64,000 nucleotides of DNA, from positions 1-64,000 of the forward strand of contig NZ_JACRTG010000001.1 in NCBI RefSeq assembly GCF_014385195.1, read 5' to 3'. Origin of the DNA: Paratissierella segnis (GTDB lineage Bacteria; Bacillota; Clostridia; Tissierellales; Tissierellaceae). The translations under genes and the position numbers were made by a program. Below the pieces are notes generated by a model. It made no database searches and was not told the DNA's origin. It saw only the letters and a program-made list of their open reading frames with translations. Below, in pieces: positions 26,511 to 34,810 of the stretch. Position 1 is the stretch's first letter; each line of letters starts with the position of its first letter.

Positions 26511-27218
26511 TCTAATCGAACTTAAAATATTATTTAAGATATGTTTAGATACTTTTAGATATTTTTCGTTTGTAGAAGGATCAACTGCATATTCTTTTGC
26601 TGAAAAGTGAATGAATTTGCATTTAGTTGTATTAAGTAGTCTTGAAACATTTCCTGCATTTACTCCGCCTGCCGGTGATATAGTAATCTTATCTCCATAT
26701 TTTTCTTGAAGATAAGTGATCATTTCCATTCCTTTTAATATATCACCACTGTGATTTCCACCTTCAGTTAAGACTCGATCAACCCCTAGATCTATTAATT
26801 GGATTATACTTTCCTCTAGATCTCTTGAAAAATCAAACGCTTTATGAAAAACTACTTCTTTTGTTCCAATAACGTCAACCATTCTTTTGATATACTCTTT
26901 ATTTAATTCTCTATTGGATTGTAAGGATCCGAATACTATACCATCGGCACCATTTTTTAAGAGCAATTTAGCGTCTTCTAACATTATTTGTAAATCATAT
27001 TCATTATAAGAGAAACCGGCTCCCCTTGTTCTGATAATAGTTACTATTGGTAGGGAACACAGTTGTTTAGCCTTCCTAAGAGTACTTATAGTAGGTGTAA
27101 GACCAATCAACTCCATGGCTTGATTTAACTCTATTTGATCGACTCCTTCAGCTTCAGATGCAGTTATAACATCTTCCAGCGAGCCACACATTATTTCTAC
27201 TTTAATTCCATTTATCAT
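26502..27218 (-). CDS. cutC: CutC-family TIM-barrel protein
   Basis: The 238-residue protein is a CutC family TIM barrel: IKVEIMCGSLEDVITASEA at the start, RIELN-like VDQIELNQAM, PIVTIIRTRGAGFSY, GADGIVFGSL, VVFHKAFDFSRD, RVLTEGG and ISPAGGVNAGNV. CutC was named for copper tolerance in E. coli, but that role is disputed and the family often sits among carbohydrate genes, as here. It is downstream of and co-oriented with the PRD regulator (80 bases), so it belongs to the left arm of the PTS cluster. A barrel enzyme acting on a sugar derivative is inferred. Confidence 0.9.
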   Translation of the reverse strand: MINGIKVEIMCGSLEDVITASEAEGVDQIELNQAMELIGLTPTISTLRKAKQLCSLPIVTIIRTRGAGFSYNEYDLQIMLEDAKLLLKNGADGIVFGSLQSNRELNKEYIKRMVDVIGTKEVVFHKAFDFSRDLEESIIQLIDLGVDRVLTEGGNHSGDILKGMEMITYLQEKYGDKITISPAGGVNAGNVSRLLNTTKCKFIHFSAKEYAVDPSTNEKYLKVSKHILNNILSSIRNN

Positions 27219-27298
27219 ATTAACACCACCCTTATTTGATAAAGAATTAATTTTATTGATTATACGTATATAAGTATTTACTGCTGTTTTGGCACTTA

Positions 27299-29329
27299 TT
27301 AAAATTTTGAAATAATATTGTATATCTTTTTAGGGGTATCAGCTTTTCTTAAATTGATCATTGATTTTTTATTTTCAAATAACTTGATTAACTTTGTTAG
27401 TATATTCATGTAATTATCTTTAGAGGAAGCTATGGTAAAAATTAAAAAAGCTGTTTTATCGTTTTGAAAATTTACTTCCTTGTTTAACTTTAGAATACTT
27501 ATACCAAAATCCAATACCCCATCCTCTTCCCTAGCATGTGCTAAAGCTACACCTGGGTGAATTATTATATATGGACCATATCTTTCAATATTATTTAGCA
27601 TAGCTTCTATATAGCTTTTTGATATTAGCCTTTTATCTAATAGAGGGTTTGCAGAGAGGCGTATAGCTTCTTTCCAATTATTTGCACAGTCACAAACTTG
27701 AATATTTGAAATATCAACGAGTCCGCCGAGTTTTATATCTATTTTTTGGGAACTATAAATATTATATGATAGTGCATTTGAACTTACATTAATTATTTCT
27801 TTAGTAAGATCTTTTTTAACTTTTTCATCAATATTTGAACTATTTATAATGCTAACGATTTCATCTATTGTGTTATTACTAACGACTTTATTAAAGGAAT
27901 TAATATGTTGGAAAATTCTAATTTTATCGTATTCAGAAAGAATTGGGTGAACATGCAATACTGGACATGATAGTTGAGCTTCAATTGGTATTGTCGTTAA
28001 TATTAGATCAATATGACCATATTCATTAAATTCATCGACAGTGCTACATTGGATTATACTAGCGGTATCAATTAATAATTCAACTTCTTTTTTCAATAGA
28101 CTAGAAGTTGTGACACCATTGGGACACATAACAAGGATTTTTATTGGGTCATCCTTTTTCGAATCGATTTCAGTAAAATGTAATGCAAAGTGTAAAGTAA
28201 TAAAAGCTATTTCATCTGCTATAAGGCATCTGTGGAAGTAATTCTCCAGATGGTGGCTTACAACTTTTACTAAATTATATATATAGTTGTATTTATTCTT
28301 AACTTCATTTAAAAAAGGATTTGTTATTATTAAACCATTCTCATATCTAAATTTAGAAGACATTATATGCGCAGTTAATCCTTTGATAAGTTTAGCTCGG
28401 TTTTTAAAATTAGTCATGCTTATCAATTCTAAATCTGATACCATTGATGAAACGATACTCCGAACTTCCTGTTTTGTATTAGAATCATCATTTTCATTAG
28501 ACAACTTGCTAAGTTTATTATCATTTATTAGGTGAAAAGCTATATAGCCGACGAAATTATTATTCTTATTATTAAGTCTTTCATATATGAATCTAAATTC
28601 AGGTTGTTCCATTATAAAATCTAGCAACTCTTTGGAAAAGATAACATATTCTCTTTCTTCGATTCTATAGAAAAATATTGATAGCACATCAATTATTTCG
28701 TTAAATGAATTAGGCTGGAATCTTTTATTCATTTCCCATAATAAATCTTCATAGAACTTTGATTTTTCTGAAATAAACAGATCTTTGAAAGAAGGGATTT
28801 TTATTATTTTTCTTAGCTCCATAATACTGTGCAAGAAAACTATTCTAATAATTTTCTCATCACCTGTGAAATAATATCCCTTATTATTGTCGTTGTTTAA
28901 AGATATTTCATATGTTTTACATAATAAACGAAGTGTAACAAAATCATTTAAGATAGTAGTTTTGCTTACATTTAAAATGTCAGCTATTAATTCAAGCGTC
29001 AGACATCTTTTATCTGTTATAATTAGGAACACGTAAAACCATTTGCGCTCTTCAGGTGAAAGAATATAGTTATCCATATTATGTTTTAAAATATTTAATA
29101 GCTCATCAATATTTTCTCTATCCCTTTCACTAATACTAATTCCTTTATTTCTTACAGTAGAAAGTTCATCCAGATTATTTTGGGATAAACATTCATTGAT
29201 TATTGCAAGGTCATTGTACAGAGTTCTTCTAGATATGGAAACGTGATTTTCTATTATATCAAGGGGAATATAGCCATCACTTTTCGAAATAAGTGAAAGT
29301 ATTTGTAAAATTCTTTTTGTAATATACAT
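27299..29329 (-). CDS. PRD-containing transcription activator with EIIB-like and EIIA domains (MtlR/ManR type)
   Basis: A 676-residue regulator of the BglG/MtlR superfamily. Domains in order: N-terminal helix-turn-helix (ITKRILQILSLISKS, SISRRTLYNDL, residues ~1-60), a second HTH/Mga-like segment (LELIADILNVSKTTILNDF), two PRDs (~185-390, with CLIADEIAFITLHFALHF), an EIIB-like domain with Cys in ILVMCPNGVTTSSLLK (~400), and a C-terminal EIIA domain (~530-676) with its His in GVALAHAREEDGV. A DNA-binding HTH rather than an RNA-binding CAT domain makes it an activator, not an antiterminator. PTS phosphorylation of PRD, EIIB and EIIA sites would set its activity by substrate flow. Its promoter carries the same dyad as the PTS operon. 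Confidence 0.92.
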   Translation of the reverse strand: MYITKRILQILSLISKSDGYIPLDIIENHVSISRRTLYNDLAIINECLSQNNLDELSTVRNKGISISERDRENIDELLNILKHNMDNYILSPEERKWFYVFLIITDKRCLTLELIADILNVSKTTILNDFVTLRLLCKTYEISLNNDNNKGYYFTGDEKIIRIVFLHSIMELRKIIKIPSFKDLFISEKSKFYEDLLWEMNKRFQPNSFNEIIDVLSIFFYRIEEREYVIFSKELLDFIMEQPEFRFIYERLNNKNNNFVGYIAFHLINDNKLSKLSNENDDSNTKQEVRSIVSSMVSDLELISMTNFKNRAKLIKGLTAHIMSSKFRYENGLIITNPFLNEVKNKYNYIYNLVKVVSHHLENYFHRCLIADEIAFITLHFALHFTEIDSKKDDPIKILVMCPNGVTTSSLLKKEVELLIDTASIIQCSTVDEFNEYGHIDLILTTIPIEAQLSCPVLHVHPILSEYDKIRIFQHINSFNKVVSNNTIDEIVSIINSSNIDEKVKKDLTKEIINVSSNALSYNIYSSQKIDIKLGGLVDISNIQVCDCANNWKEAIRLSANPLLDKRLISKSYIEAMLNNIERYGPYIIIHPGVALAHAREEDGVLDFGISILKLNKEVNFQNDKTAFLIFTIASSKDNYMNILTKLIKLFENKKSMINLRKADTPKKIYNIISKF

Positions 29330-29345
29330 TTATTTTCACCCCTTA

Positions 29346-29415
29346 AATAGATGATAACTTATTTTATTTATAAATGACAGGTCATTTATTTGCGCGATTA
29401 ATGTGCAATTTTTAA
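29346..29415 (-). promoter_or_regulatory. regulator-cutC promoter-operator block, twin of 21462-21531
   Basis: On the minus strand this block reads nearly the same as 21462-21531 (59/70). The dyad is TTGCGCG-ATTAA-TGTGCAA at 29390-29408 on the plus strand, and the shared AT-rich -10 region lies 20 bases nearer the gene. Only 16 bases separate the block from the regulator ATG, so its leader is very short, unlike that of the PTS operon. Confidence 0.7.
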
Positions 29416-29518
29416 TATATCATATTTGTACGGGTGAATGTTAAAATATAGTGAAATATCGAAAACTTACCCAAGTATAAGTTTAAGGATATGTGTAAAC
29501 CGTAAATAGTATTGCTAA

Positions 29519-29547
29519 TTGTGAATTGGGTATACTTGTGGTAAAAT
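29519..29547 (+). promoter_or_regulatory. promoter of the CvfB-like gene
   Basis: TTGTGA (29519-29524) and TAAAAT (29542-29547) are spaced by 17 bases, about 33 bases before the start codon. Confidence 0.6.
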
Positions 29548-29579
29548 AAAGCTATTAATAGGAGGATGGGTGTATTATA

Positions 29580-30428
29580 ATGATAAACTTAGGTGAATAT
29601 CAAGAATTAATTATAAAAAGATTTACATCAGTAGGTGCATTTCTAAACGTAGAAGATTCAGAAGAAGATTCAAAAGAGGAAGATGTGCTGCTTCCAAAAG
29701 CACAAATTCCAAAAGATGCAAAAATAGGTGATGCAATTGAAGTATTTATCTATAAGGATTCCAAAGATAGAACAATAGCTACAGTCAAAAAGCCCAAAAT
29801 AGCCATTGGAGAGCTTGCTCATTTAACAGTAGTTAGCAAGTCAAAAATAGGTTCATTTCTCGACTGGGGGTTGGAGAAAGATTTGTTCCTACCATTTAGT
29901 GAGACAGTAGGTTCTGTAGTCGTTGGTAAAAGCTACTTGGTTGGTGCGTATGTGGACAAATCAAATAGAATATGCGGGACGATGAAGGTAAAAGACTTGC
30001 TCATAAAAGATTCTCCCTATAAGGAAAATGAATGGGTGGAAGGTACTGTCTATAGCATCAATAGAGATATCGGTGCATTTGTCGCAGTAGAAGATAAATA
30101 TGATGGGCTAATACCTAACAGGGAATTGTATGGAGCACATGAAGTAGGCGAAACCATCGAAGTAAGAGTAAACAAGGTTTTAGAGGACGGTAAATTGGAC
30201 CTTAGTTTAAGAGATAGGGCACATTTGCAGATGGATGAGGATGCAAAGATTATACTAGATAAATTAAGCGAAAACAAAGGAACATTAAATTTAAATGACC
30301 ACAGTTCTCCGGAACAAATTAAAAAGGTACTAAACATGAGTAAATCCGGATTCAAACGAGCAATTGGAAAACTATACAAAGAAGAAATAATTGAAATTAC
30401 TAACAAGGGCATTAAATTTAGGGATTAA
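29580..30428 (+). CDS. S1 RNA-binding protein, CvfB family
   Basis: The 282-residue protein resembles CvfB, a cytoplasmic RNA-binding protein that affects virulence gene expression in Staphylococcus. It has tandem S1-type OB folds (LTVVSKSKIGSFLDWGLEKD, then WVEGTVYSINRDIGAFVAVE and KYDGLIPNRELYGA) and a C-terminal winged helix (SPEQIKKVLNMSKSGFKRAI, GKLYKEEIIEI), the full CvfB layout. ATG at 29580 follows AGGAGGATGGG. An acidic loop EDSEEDSKEED near residue 25-36 is unusual but does not disturb the fold. It is monocistronic as far as can be seen. Confidence 0.9.
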   Translation: MINLGEYQELIIKRFTSVGAFLNVEDSEEDSKEEDVLLPKAQIPKDAKIGDAIEVFIYKDSKDRTIATVKKPKIAIGELAHLTVVSKSKIGSFLDWGLEKDLFLPFSETVGSVVVGKSYLVGAYVDKSNRICGTMKVKDLLIKDSPYKENEWVEGTVYSINRDIGAFVAVEDKYDGLIPNRELYGAHEVGETIEVRVNKVLEDGKLDLSLRDRAHLQMDEDAKIILDKLSENKGTLNLNDHSSPEQIKKVLNMSKSGFKRAIGKLYKEEIIEITNKGIKFRD

Positions 30429-30492
30429 GGGTAATATAAATAATTGCAATATCCTATTTATAGCACAATAATTATTAAGGGAGGAGTTTCCA

Positions 30493-30813
30493 ATGATAAT
30501 AACTACAACACCAACAATTCAAGGTAAAGAAATTATAGAATACAAAAATATAGTATTCGGTGAAGTTATATCCGGGGTTGATTTTATAAAAGACATTGCA
30601 GCAGGGCTTTCAAATTTCTTTGGAGGTAGATCAAATACTTATGAAGGTGAATTGATAAAAGCAAGAGAGGATGCAATAAAAGAAATGGAGTCAAGAGCTT
30701 TGCAATTAGGAGCCAATGCTGTGGTAGGTGTAGATATAGATTATGAAGTATTGGGTTCCGGTAACGATATGTTGATGGTAACAGCTTCAGGTACTGCAGT
30801 AGTAGTGAAATAA
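30493..30813 (+). CDS. YbjQ/UPF0145 family protein
   Basis: A 106-residue member of the YbjQ (UPF0145) family of pentameric small proteins, loosely called heavy-metal-binding. Conserved features: TTTPTIQGKEIIEYKNIVFG, SNFFGGRSNTYEGEL, AREDAIKEMESRALQLGANA and VVGVDIDYEVLG, then VTASGTAVVV. GGGAGGAG precedes the ATG. The biochemical role is unproven. A clear terminator follows at 30847-30876. Confidence 0.92.
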   Translation: MIITTTPTIQGKEIIEYKNIVFGEVISGVDFIKDIAAGLSNFFGGRSNTYEGELIKAREDAIKEMESRALQLGANAVVGVDIDYEVLGSGNDMLMVTASGTAVVVK

Positions 30814-30846
30814 TAGAATTTGGCATGAAAGTGCTTTATTAAAGAG

Positions 30847-30876
30847 AATAATGGGTGCAGTGCATCCATTATTTTT
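30847..30876 (+). terminator. terminator after the YbjQ-like gene
   Basis: AATAATGGGTGCA (30847-30859) and TGCATCCATTATT (30861-30873) pair with one G-U; the top of the stem opens as the loop, and TTTTTG follows. Confidence 0.8.
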
Positions 30877-30905
30877 GTATACTAAATAGTTGAAGGAATT
30901 AATAA

Positions 30906-30914
30906 TGGTATAAT
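30906..30914 (+). promoter_or_regulatory. extended -10 promoter of the ArsC/Spx-like gene
   Basis: TGG followed by a perfect TATAAT (30909-30914) forms an extended -10 about 32 bases before the start. The -35 region is weak. Confidence 0.45.
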
Positions 30915-30946
30915 ATACAAATAAACATAAAATACGGAGGAAGATT

Positions 30947-31315
30947 ATGAAATATATATTTATTTGTTATCCGAGATGCACAACTTGTAAAAAGGCAAAG
31001 GATTGGCTGGATAAAAATAATATAGAATATGATGAACGAAATATAAAAGAAAATAATCCAAGCAAGAGCGAACTAAAAGAATGGATTTCTAAGAGCGGGA
31101 AGCCTATTAAAAAATTTTTCAATACAAGTGGAACACTATATAGAGAACTCAATGTAAAGGATAAACTTCCAAATATGAATGAAGATGAACAAATTGAATT
31201 GCTTTCAACTGACGGAATGTTGGTAAAAAGACCTATATTGGTTGGAGAGAATACAGTTTTAGTAGGATTTAAAGAAGATGCATGGAGTAGTCTGGGAGGC
31301 AAAGATGGGATTTAA
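30947..31315 (+). CDS. ArsC/Spx-family thioredoxin-fold protein
   Basis: A 122-residue protein of the ArsC-like thioredoxin fold (Spx/MgsR/YffB group). It has the redox motif CTTCKKAKDWLDKN near residue 11, FNTSGTLYRELN, and KRPILVG followed by the C-terminal tail. It contains a CXXC pair as in Spx, but the Spx residues that contact RNA polymerase cannot be judged by eye, so it could be either a reductase or a stress regulator. Its stop overlaps the next gene by 11 bases, so the two are translationally coupled. An arsenic role is unsupported because no ars genes are near. Confidence 0.85.
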   Translation: MKYIFICYPRCTTCKKAKDWLDKNNIEYDERNIKENNPSKSELKEWISKSGKPIKKFFNTSGTLYRELNVKDKLPNMNEDEQIELLSTDGMLVKRPILVGENTVLVGFKEDAWSSLGGKDGI

Positions 31316-32969
31316 TATAGGAGATATATTACAGGGAGAGATACTAGATTTTACTCACGAAGGTAATGGGGTATTGAAGGTGAATAATTTTACCTTTTTC
31401 ATCCCAAATGGTGTTATTGGAGACAAGGTAGAATTTAAGATAACAGAACTTAAAAAGAATTTTGGAATTGGCTCAATTGTTAATTTGATTGAGCCTTCAA
31501 AAGATAGAGTAATTGATATGGACATTGAAAGCGGTGAGATTCCATTAATCAATTATGACTATAAGAAACAATTGGAATGGAAGAAGCATAAGGTTGAAAT
31601 GGATTTAATGAAATTTGCAGGTCTTTCAAATATTAATATTAATGATACCATTGCGATGGATAATCCATATAGATATAGAAATCACACACAGATTCCGGTT
31701 GGGAACAAAAACGGGAAAACAGTAATAGGATTTTACGCCAAAGGGAGCCATGATGTCGTAGATATGCGGGATAGTATACTACAACCTGAAATTGCAGATG
31801 AAATTCTTAATGTTATTAGAGAATGGATTAATAAATGCAATATAAAACCCTATGATAGTAAATCAAATAAAGGTGAACTTAAACATATCGGTATCAGAAC
31901 AAATATAGATAATCAAGCAATGGTTATCATGGTTACTGCTACGGACTATTTACCTAAAAGTGATGAATTGATTAAGATGTTAAAAAGTGAGGTTAAGGAA
32001 GTAATAAGCATTTATCATAATATTAACAATATGAAATCTGCACCTACCTATGGAAGAAAGTATATAAAACTATATGGAGAGGATAGATTAATAGATTATT
32101 TGGGCAAGTTTAAATTCAAAATTTCCCCCAATTCCTTTTTTCAGGTAAATAGAACTCAAGCAGAAATTTTATATGATAAAGCTATTGAGTTTTTGGATTT
32201 ACATAGTGAGGATGAAGTTTTCGATATTTATTGCGGAATAGGGACAATATCACTATATATAGCTAACAAGGCAAAGAAAGTCTATGGAATAGAGTCTGTA
32301 AAATCAGCTATTGATGATGCAAAAGAAAATGCAATGCTAAACAATATAGACAATGTTGAATTTATAGTGGGAAAGGCTGAAGAAGTATTTCCTAAACTTA
32401 CGAATGAAGGAGTTAGAGGCAATAAAGTAGTAGTAGATCCTCCAAGAAAGGGTTGTGAAAAGGAAGTACTAGAAGCCATAGTAAAATTAAACCCTGAGCG
32501 AGTAGTATATGTATCCTGTAATCCAACAACTATGGCTAGAGATGTGAAGTATCTTTTGGATAATGGATATGAGATAAAGGAAGTTCAGCCTGTGGATATG
32601 TTCCCGCATACGAGTAACGTTGAGACGGTTGTATCATTGTCCCACAAAAAAGCAGATACACATATCAACATAAATGTAGAGTTTGGTGATGATAAAGGGC
32701 AGATTCCTATTGATGAGATAGCGAGAAAAGCTGAAGAATATAGACCAAGCGAAAGAGTAACCTATAAAATGATACAAGAGTATATAGAAAGTAAGTATAA
32801 TTTCAAGGTGCATACTGCCTATATAGCAGAAGTAAAAAGAGATTTGGGATTACCCATGTACGATGCCCCTAATGCAGTAGAAGAATTAAAACATGAACGA
32901 AAGCACCCAACTCCTGAAAAGGTAGAAGCTATTAAAGATGCCTTAAGGCATTTTGGAGTTATCCAATAA
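31305..32969 (+). CDS. rlmD: 23S rRNA (uracil-C5)-methyltransferase, RlmD/RlmCD type
   Basis: A 554-residue TrmA/RumA-family enzyme that would methylate uracil C5 in 23S rRNA with S-adenosylmethionine. A TRAM domain (GEILDFTHEGNGVLKVNNFT) precedes the catalytic domain with FDIYCGIGTISLYIA, VVDPPRKGCEKEVLEAI and the nucleophile Cys in VYVSCNPTTMARD. ATG at 31305 is favoured over one at 31278 because GGGAGG lies five bases upstream. Two oddities: the 4Fe-4S cysteines (CGGC region) of RumA are absent, replaced by IPLINYDYKKQLEWKKH, and about 110 residues extend past the catalytic domain (SERVTYKMIQEYIESKYNFK and onward). The extension is seen in other clostridial homologues by recollection. Confidence 0.88.
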   Translation: MGFNIGDILQGEILDFTHEGNGVLKVNNFTFFIPNGVIGDKVEFKITELKKNFGIGSIVNLIEPSKDRVIDMDIESGEIPLINYDYKKQLEWKKHKVEMDLMKFAGLSNININDTIAMDNPYRYRNHTQIPVGNKNGKTVIGFYAKGSHDVVDMRDSILQPEIADEILNVIREWINKCNIKPYDSKSNKGELKHIGIRTNIDNQAMVIMVTATDYLPKSDELIKMLKSEVKEVISIYHNINNMKSAPTYGRKYIKLYGEDRLIDYLGKFKFKISPNSFFQVNRTQAEILYDKAIEFLDLHSEDEVFDIYCGIGTISLYIANKAKKVYGIESVKSAIDDAKENAMLNNIDNVEFIVGKAEEVFPKLTNEGVRGNKVVVDPPRKGCEKEVLEAIVKLNPERVVYVSCNPTTMARDVKYLLDNGYEIKEVQPVDMFPHTSNVETVVSLSHKKADTHININVEFGDDKGQIPIDEIARKAEEYRPSERVTYKMIQEYIESKYNFKVHTAYIAEVKRDLGLPMYDAPNAVEELKHERKHPTPEKVEAIKDALRHFGVIQ

Positions 32970-32990
32970 TTAAAATTGAATATGAAAACA

Positions 32991-33032
32991 AAAAGTTGCT
33001 TGCTCTAAAAAAATGAGTGGGCAACTTTTTTA
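32991..33032 (+). terminator. terminator after rlmD, at the chromosome/ICE junction
   Basis: AAAAGTTGC (32991-32999) pairs with GCAACTTTT (33021-33029), with an inner CTC/GAG pair and trailing T-run. Sequence to the right carries ICE-type leader DNA, so the element boundary lies close by. Confidence 0.75.
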
Positions 33033-33124
33033 TATATACAAAACTTAATAGGTACTTACATCTCAATAGGAGTTAATTACATGGGTATCTTCTTTTTTTG
33101 TACCCAAATTTGGAAGGAGGAACA

Positions 33125-33152
33125 GAAGTATACTTCTTAAATATGATATAAT
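33125..33152 (+). promoter_or_regulatory. promoter with -35 palindrome for the DUF3800 gene
   Basis: TATAAT at 33147-33152 has an upstream TG (extended -10). A perfect 12-base palindrome GAAGTATACTTC occupies 33125-33136, where the -35 box would be. This is a candidate repressor site. Confidence 0.5.
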
Positions 33153-33217
33153 ATTGTAAAGAATATTGGGATGAAGTAAAGGATATTTAATTATCGATCA
33201 AAGGAGGAATGGCATTT

Positions 33218-34720
33218 ATGGTACAACATTTTAATTTTTTTTATGATGAATCAGAGCACAGCAGAAAAATTAATCATTCTACAATTGTTTCAGAAAATTA
33301 TTATGATAATTTTATTACAACAATTGTTGGGTGGCAGACTGCAGATGAAAAAATTGTACTGAAAAAATACCTTGATTTCGAGGAGAAGTATTCGGATCGC
33401 AAATCAGATGGAGAGTTAAAAAGTACTACACTGAAAAAAAGACAATTTAAAAATGGATTTGCTTCTTTAAATCGAGATAATATAGAATTTATTCTTGATC
33501 TTTTTTCTATATTTGATGATAATGTATTATTGTATTTTTCTATTACCAGTAAAATTGAATATATAATAAATCAACTGTTTTTAAATTATAAAAATAATAT
33601 TTGGGAAGATATGGATATGATGAGATATTCCATAGTTAAGGCAATAGTGATGTATCAACCAGAAGAAATTATTTCGGGCATGTATGAAAATACGGGTGAA
33701 TTAGTTCAGTTGTTGAAGACTTTTTTTAATAAAAGAATTAATGTTAATAAAACTAATCCAAAATTGAAAGAACACGAAACTCTTGCATTTACACAAATTT
33801 TGATATTGTTAGATGATATAAACGTAAAATTTGATATTAATTGGAATTATGATATCGCTTTTCATGGTTTTAAAAAGTATCTGATAGAAAAGGATATCTC
33901 TAAGTATTCATTATTTTTAGATAGAGAGGGTGACGATGGTAATACATTAAAGGCCGCAAAACAAGTAGGATTGACTTTTGTAACAGAAGTTGATTCAAAA
34001 GAAATAACAGGGATTAGAATGGCTGATATGCTTGTAGGTATAATTTCTAAATTACTTAAATCTTTACATGAGGAATTAAGATATGATTCTATTGAAGACG
34101 GGTTAAATAAAAAAATATTAGGGGAAGGTTGGTTCAATTTAAATGAACAACAATTGTTTCTATATAAACAGTTAACACATATTATTTGCGAAGTTAACAA
34201 TGCTTGGTATAAGTCATTTTGTGGGATTTATTCTGATGATTTTATTATTTTAGTTTCTCTACTTAACTATATAAGCAGTTTTGATACAGTTAATGAAATT
34301 AAAGCCGTAGATAAGAAAATGCATGGCGAGCACTTTAATGCATATGTTTGCAAGGAATTAGAAAGTTATTTTGGAAGAATGGAATCGAAGTTACCAATTG
34401 ACCCAATTCCAGGAGGGAAAAAAGACTATTTTTATAATCAAAGAGGGGCAAAAGTGTTCTTCAATTCATCAAAACAACCGTTGTTAAAAATAAATGAAGG
34501 ATGTAATATTTTTAACGTCTTGTCAGTTGGTTTTTCAAATGATGGTAACGCAATGATAACGATTTCTGAGAATAAGAATTTTCTGTGCTATAGACTCCCT
34601 AAGGAATTATTTGAATGGGCAATGACTTGTGTGGCCTTTGCAAATAGGGGTGATAATGTATTTCCGTCAAAAGTACAGTTTACAAAAAATGGTGACAGAT
34701 ATTATGCAGATGTCCTATAA
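33218..34720 (+). CDS. DUF3800-like protein (ICE cargo)
   Basis: A 500-residue protein. Its N-terminus FNFFYDESEHSRK and the internal GIRMADMLVGIIS match the pattern of DUF3800, an RNase-H-like fold whose acidic residues (here Asp10, Glu11 and the Asp of MAD near residue 268) likely bind metal. The C-terminal ~200 residues are not recognised. ATG at 33218 is favoured because GGAGG is ten bases upstream; the ATG at 33209 sits too close. It is AT-rich and monocistronic, between two copies of the same ICE leader motif (33094-33126 and 34775-34810), which suggests insertion into the element's left end. Nuclease or defence function is plausible, not shown. Confidence 0.7.
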   Translation: MVQHFNFFYDESEHSRKINHSTIVSENYYDNFITTIVGWQTADEKIVLKKYLDFEEKYSDRKSDGELKSTTLKKRQFKNGFASLNRDNIEFILDLFSIFDDNVLLYFSITSKIEYIINQLFLNYKNNIWEDMDMMRYSIVKAIVMYQPEEIISGMYENTGELVQLLKTFFNKRINVNKTNPKLKEHETLAFTQILILLDDINVKFDINWNYDIAFHGFKKYLIEKDISKYSLFLDREGDDGNTLKAAKQVGLTFVTEVDSKEITGIRMADMLVGIISKLLKSLHEELRYDSIEDGLNKKILGEGWFNLNEQQLFLYKQLTHIICEVNNAWYKSFCGIYSDDFIILVSLLNYISSFDTVNEIKAVDKKMHGEHFNAYVCKELESYFGRMESKLPIDPIPGGKKDYFYNQRGAKVFFNSSKQPLLKINEGCNIFNVLSVGFSNDGNAMITISENKNFLCYRLPKELFEWAMTCVAFANRGDNVFPSKVQFTKNGDRYYADVL

Positions 34721-34750
34721 AAGTAAAACGATTTGATAGTATTTATTAAT

Positions 34751-34782
34751 GAGGGTTAGTTTATATAACTAGCTCTTTTTTT
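34751..34782 (+). terminator. hairpin plus T-run before the 102-residue ICE gene
   Basis: GGGTTAGTT (34753-34761) pairs with AACTAGCTC (34767-34775) including two G-U pairs, followed by seven T. The ribosome site starts 15 bases later. It ends the DUF3800 transcript or attenuates the next gene. Confidence 0.7.
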
Positions 34783-34810
34783 GTGCCTAAAATTGAAAGG
34801 AGGGACAGAA

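Noticed and set aside
26502..27218. Copper homeostasis role for CutC
   Set aside because: No copper genes or metal-binding motifs are nearby; the gene is co-oriented with a sugar regulator, so a sugar-related role is the better reading.
33033..33130. Attachment site (attL) of the element
   Set aside because: The boundary must be here, but without the right end or recombinase no repeat can be paired, so no exact site is claimed.
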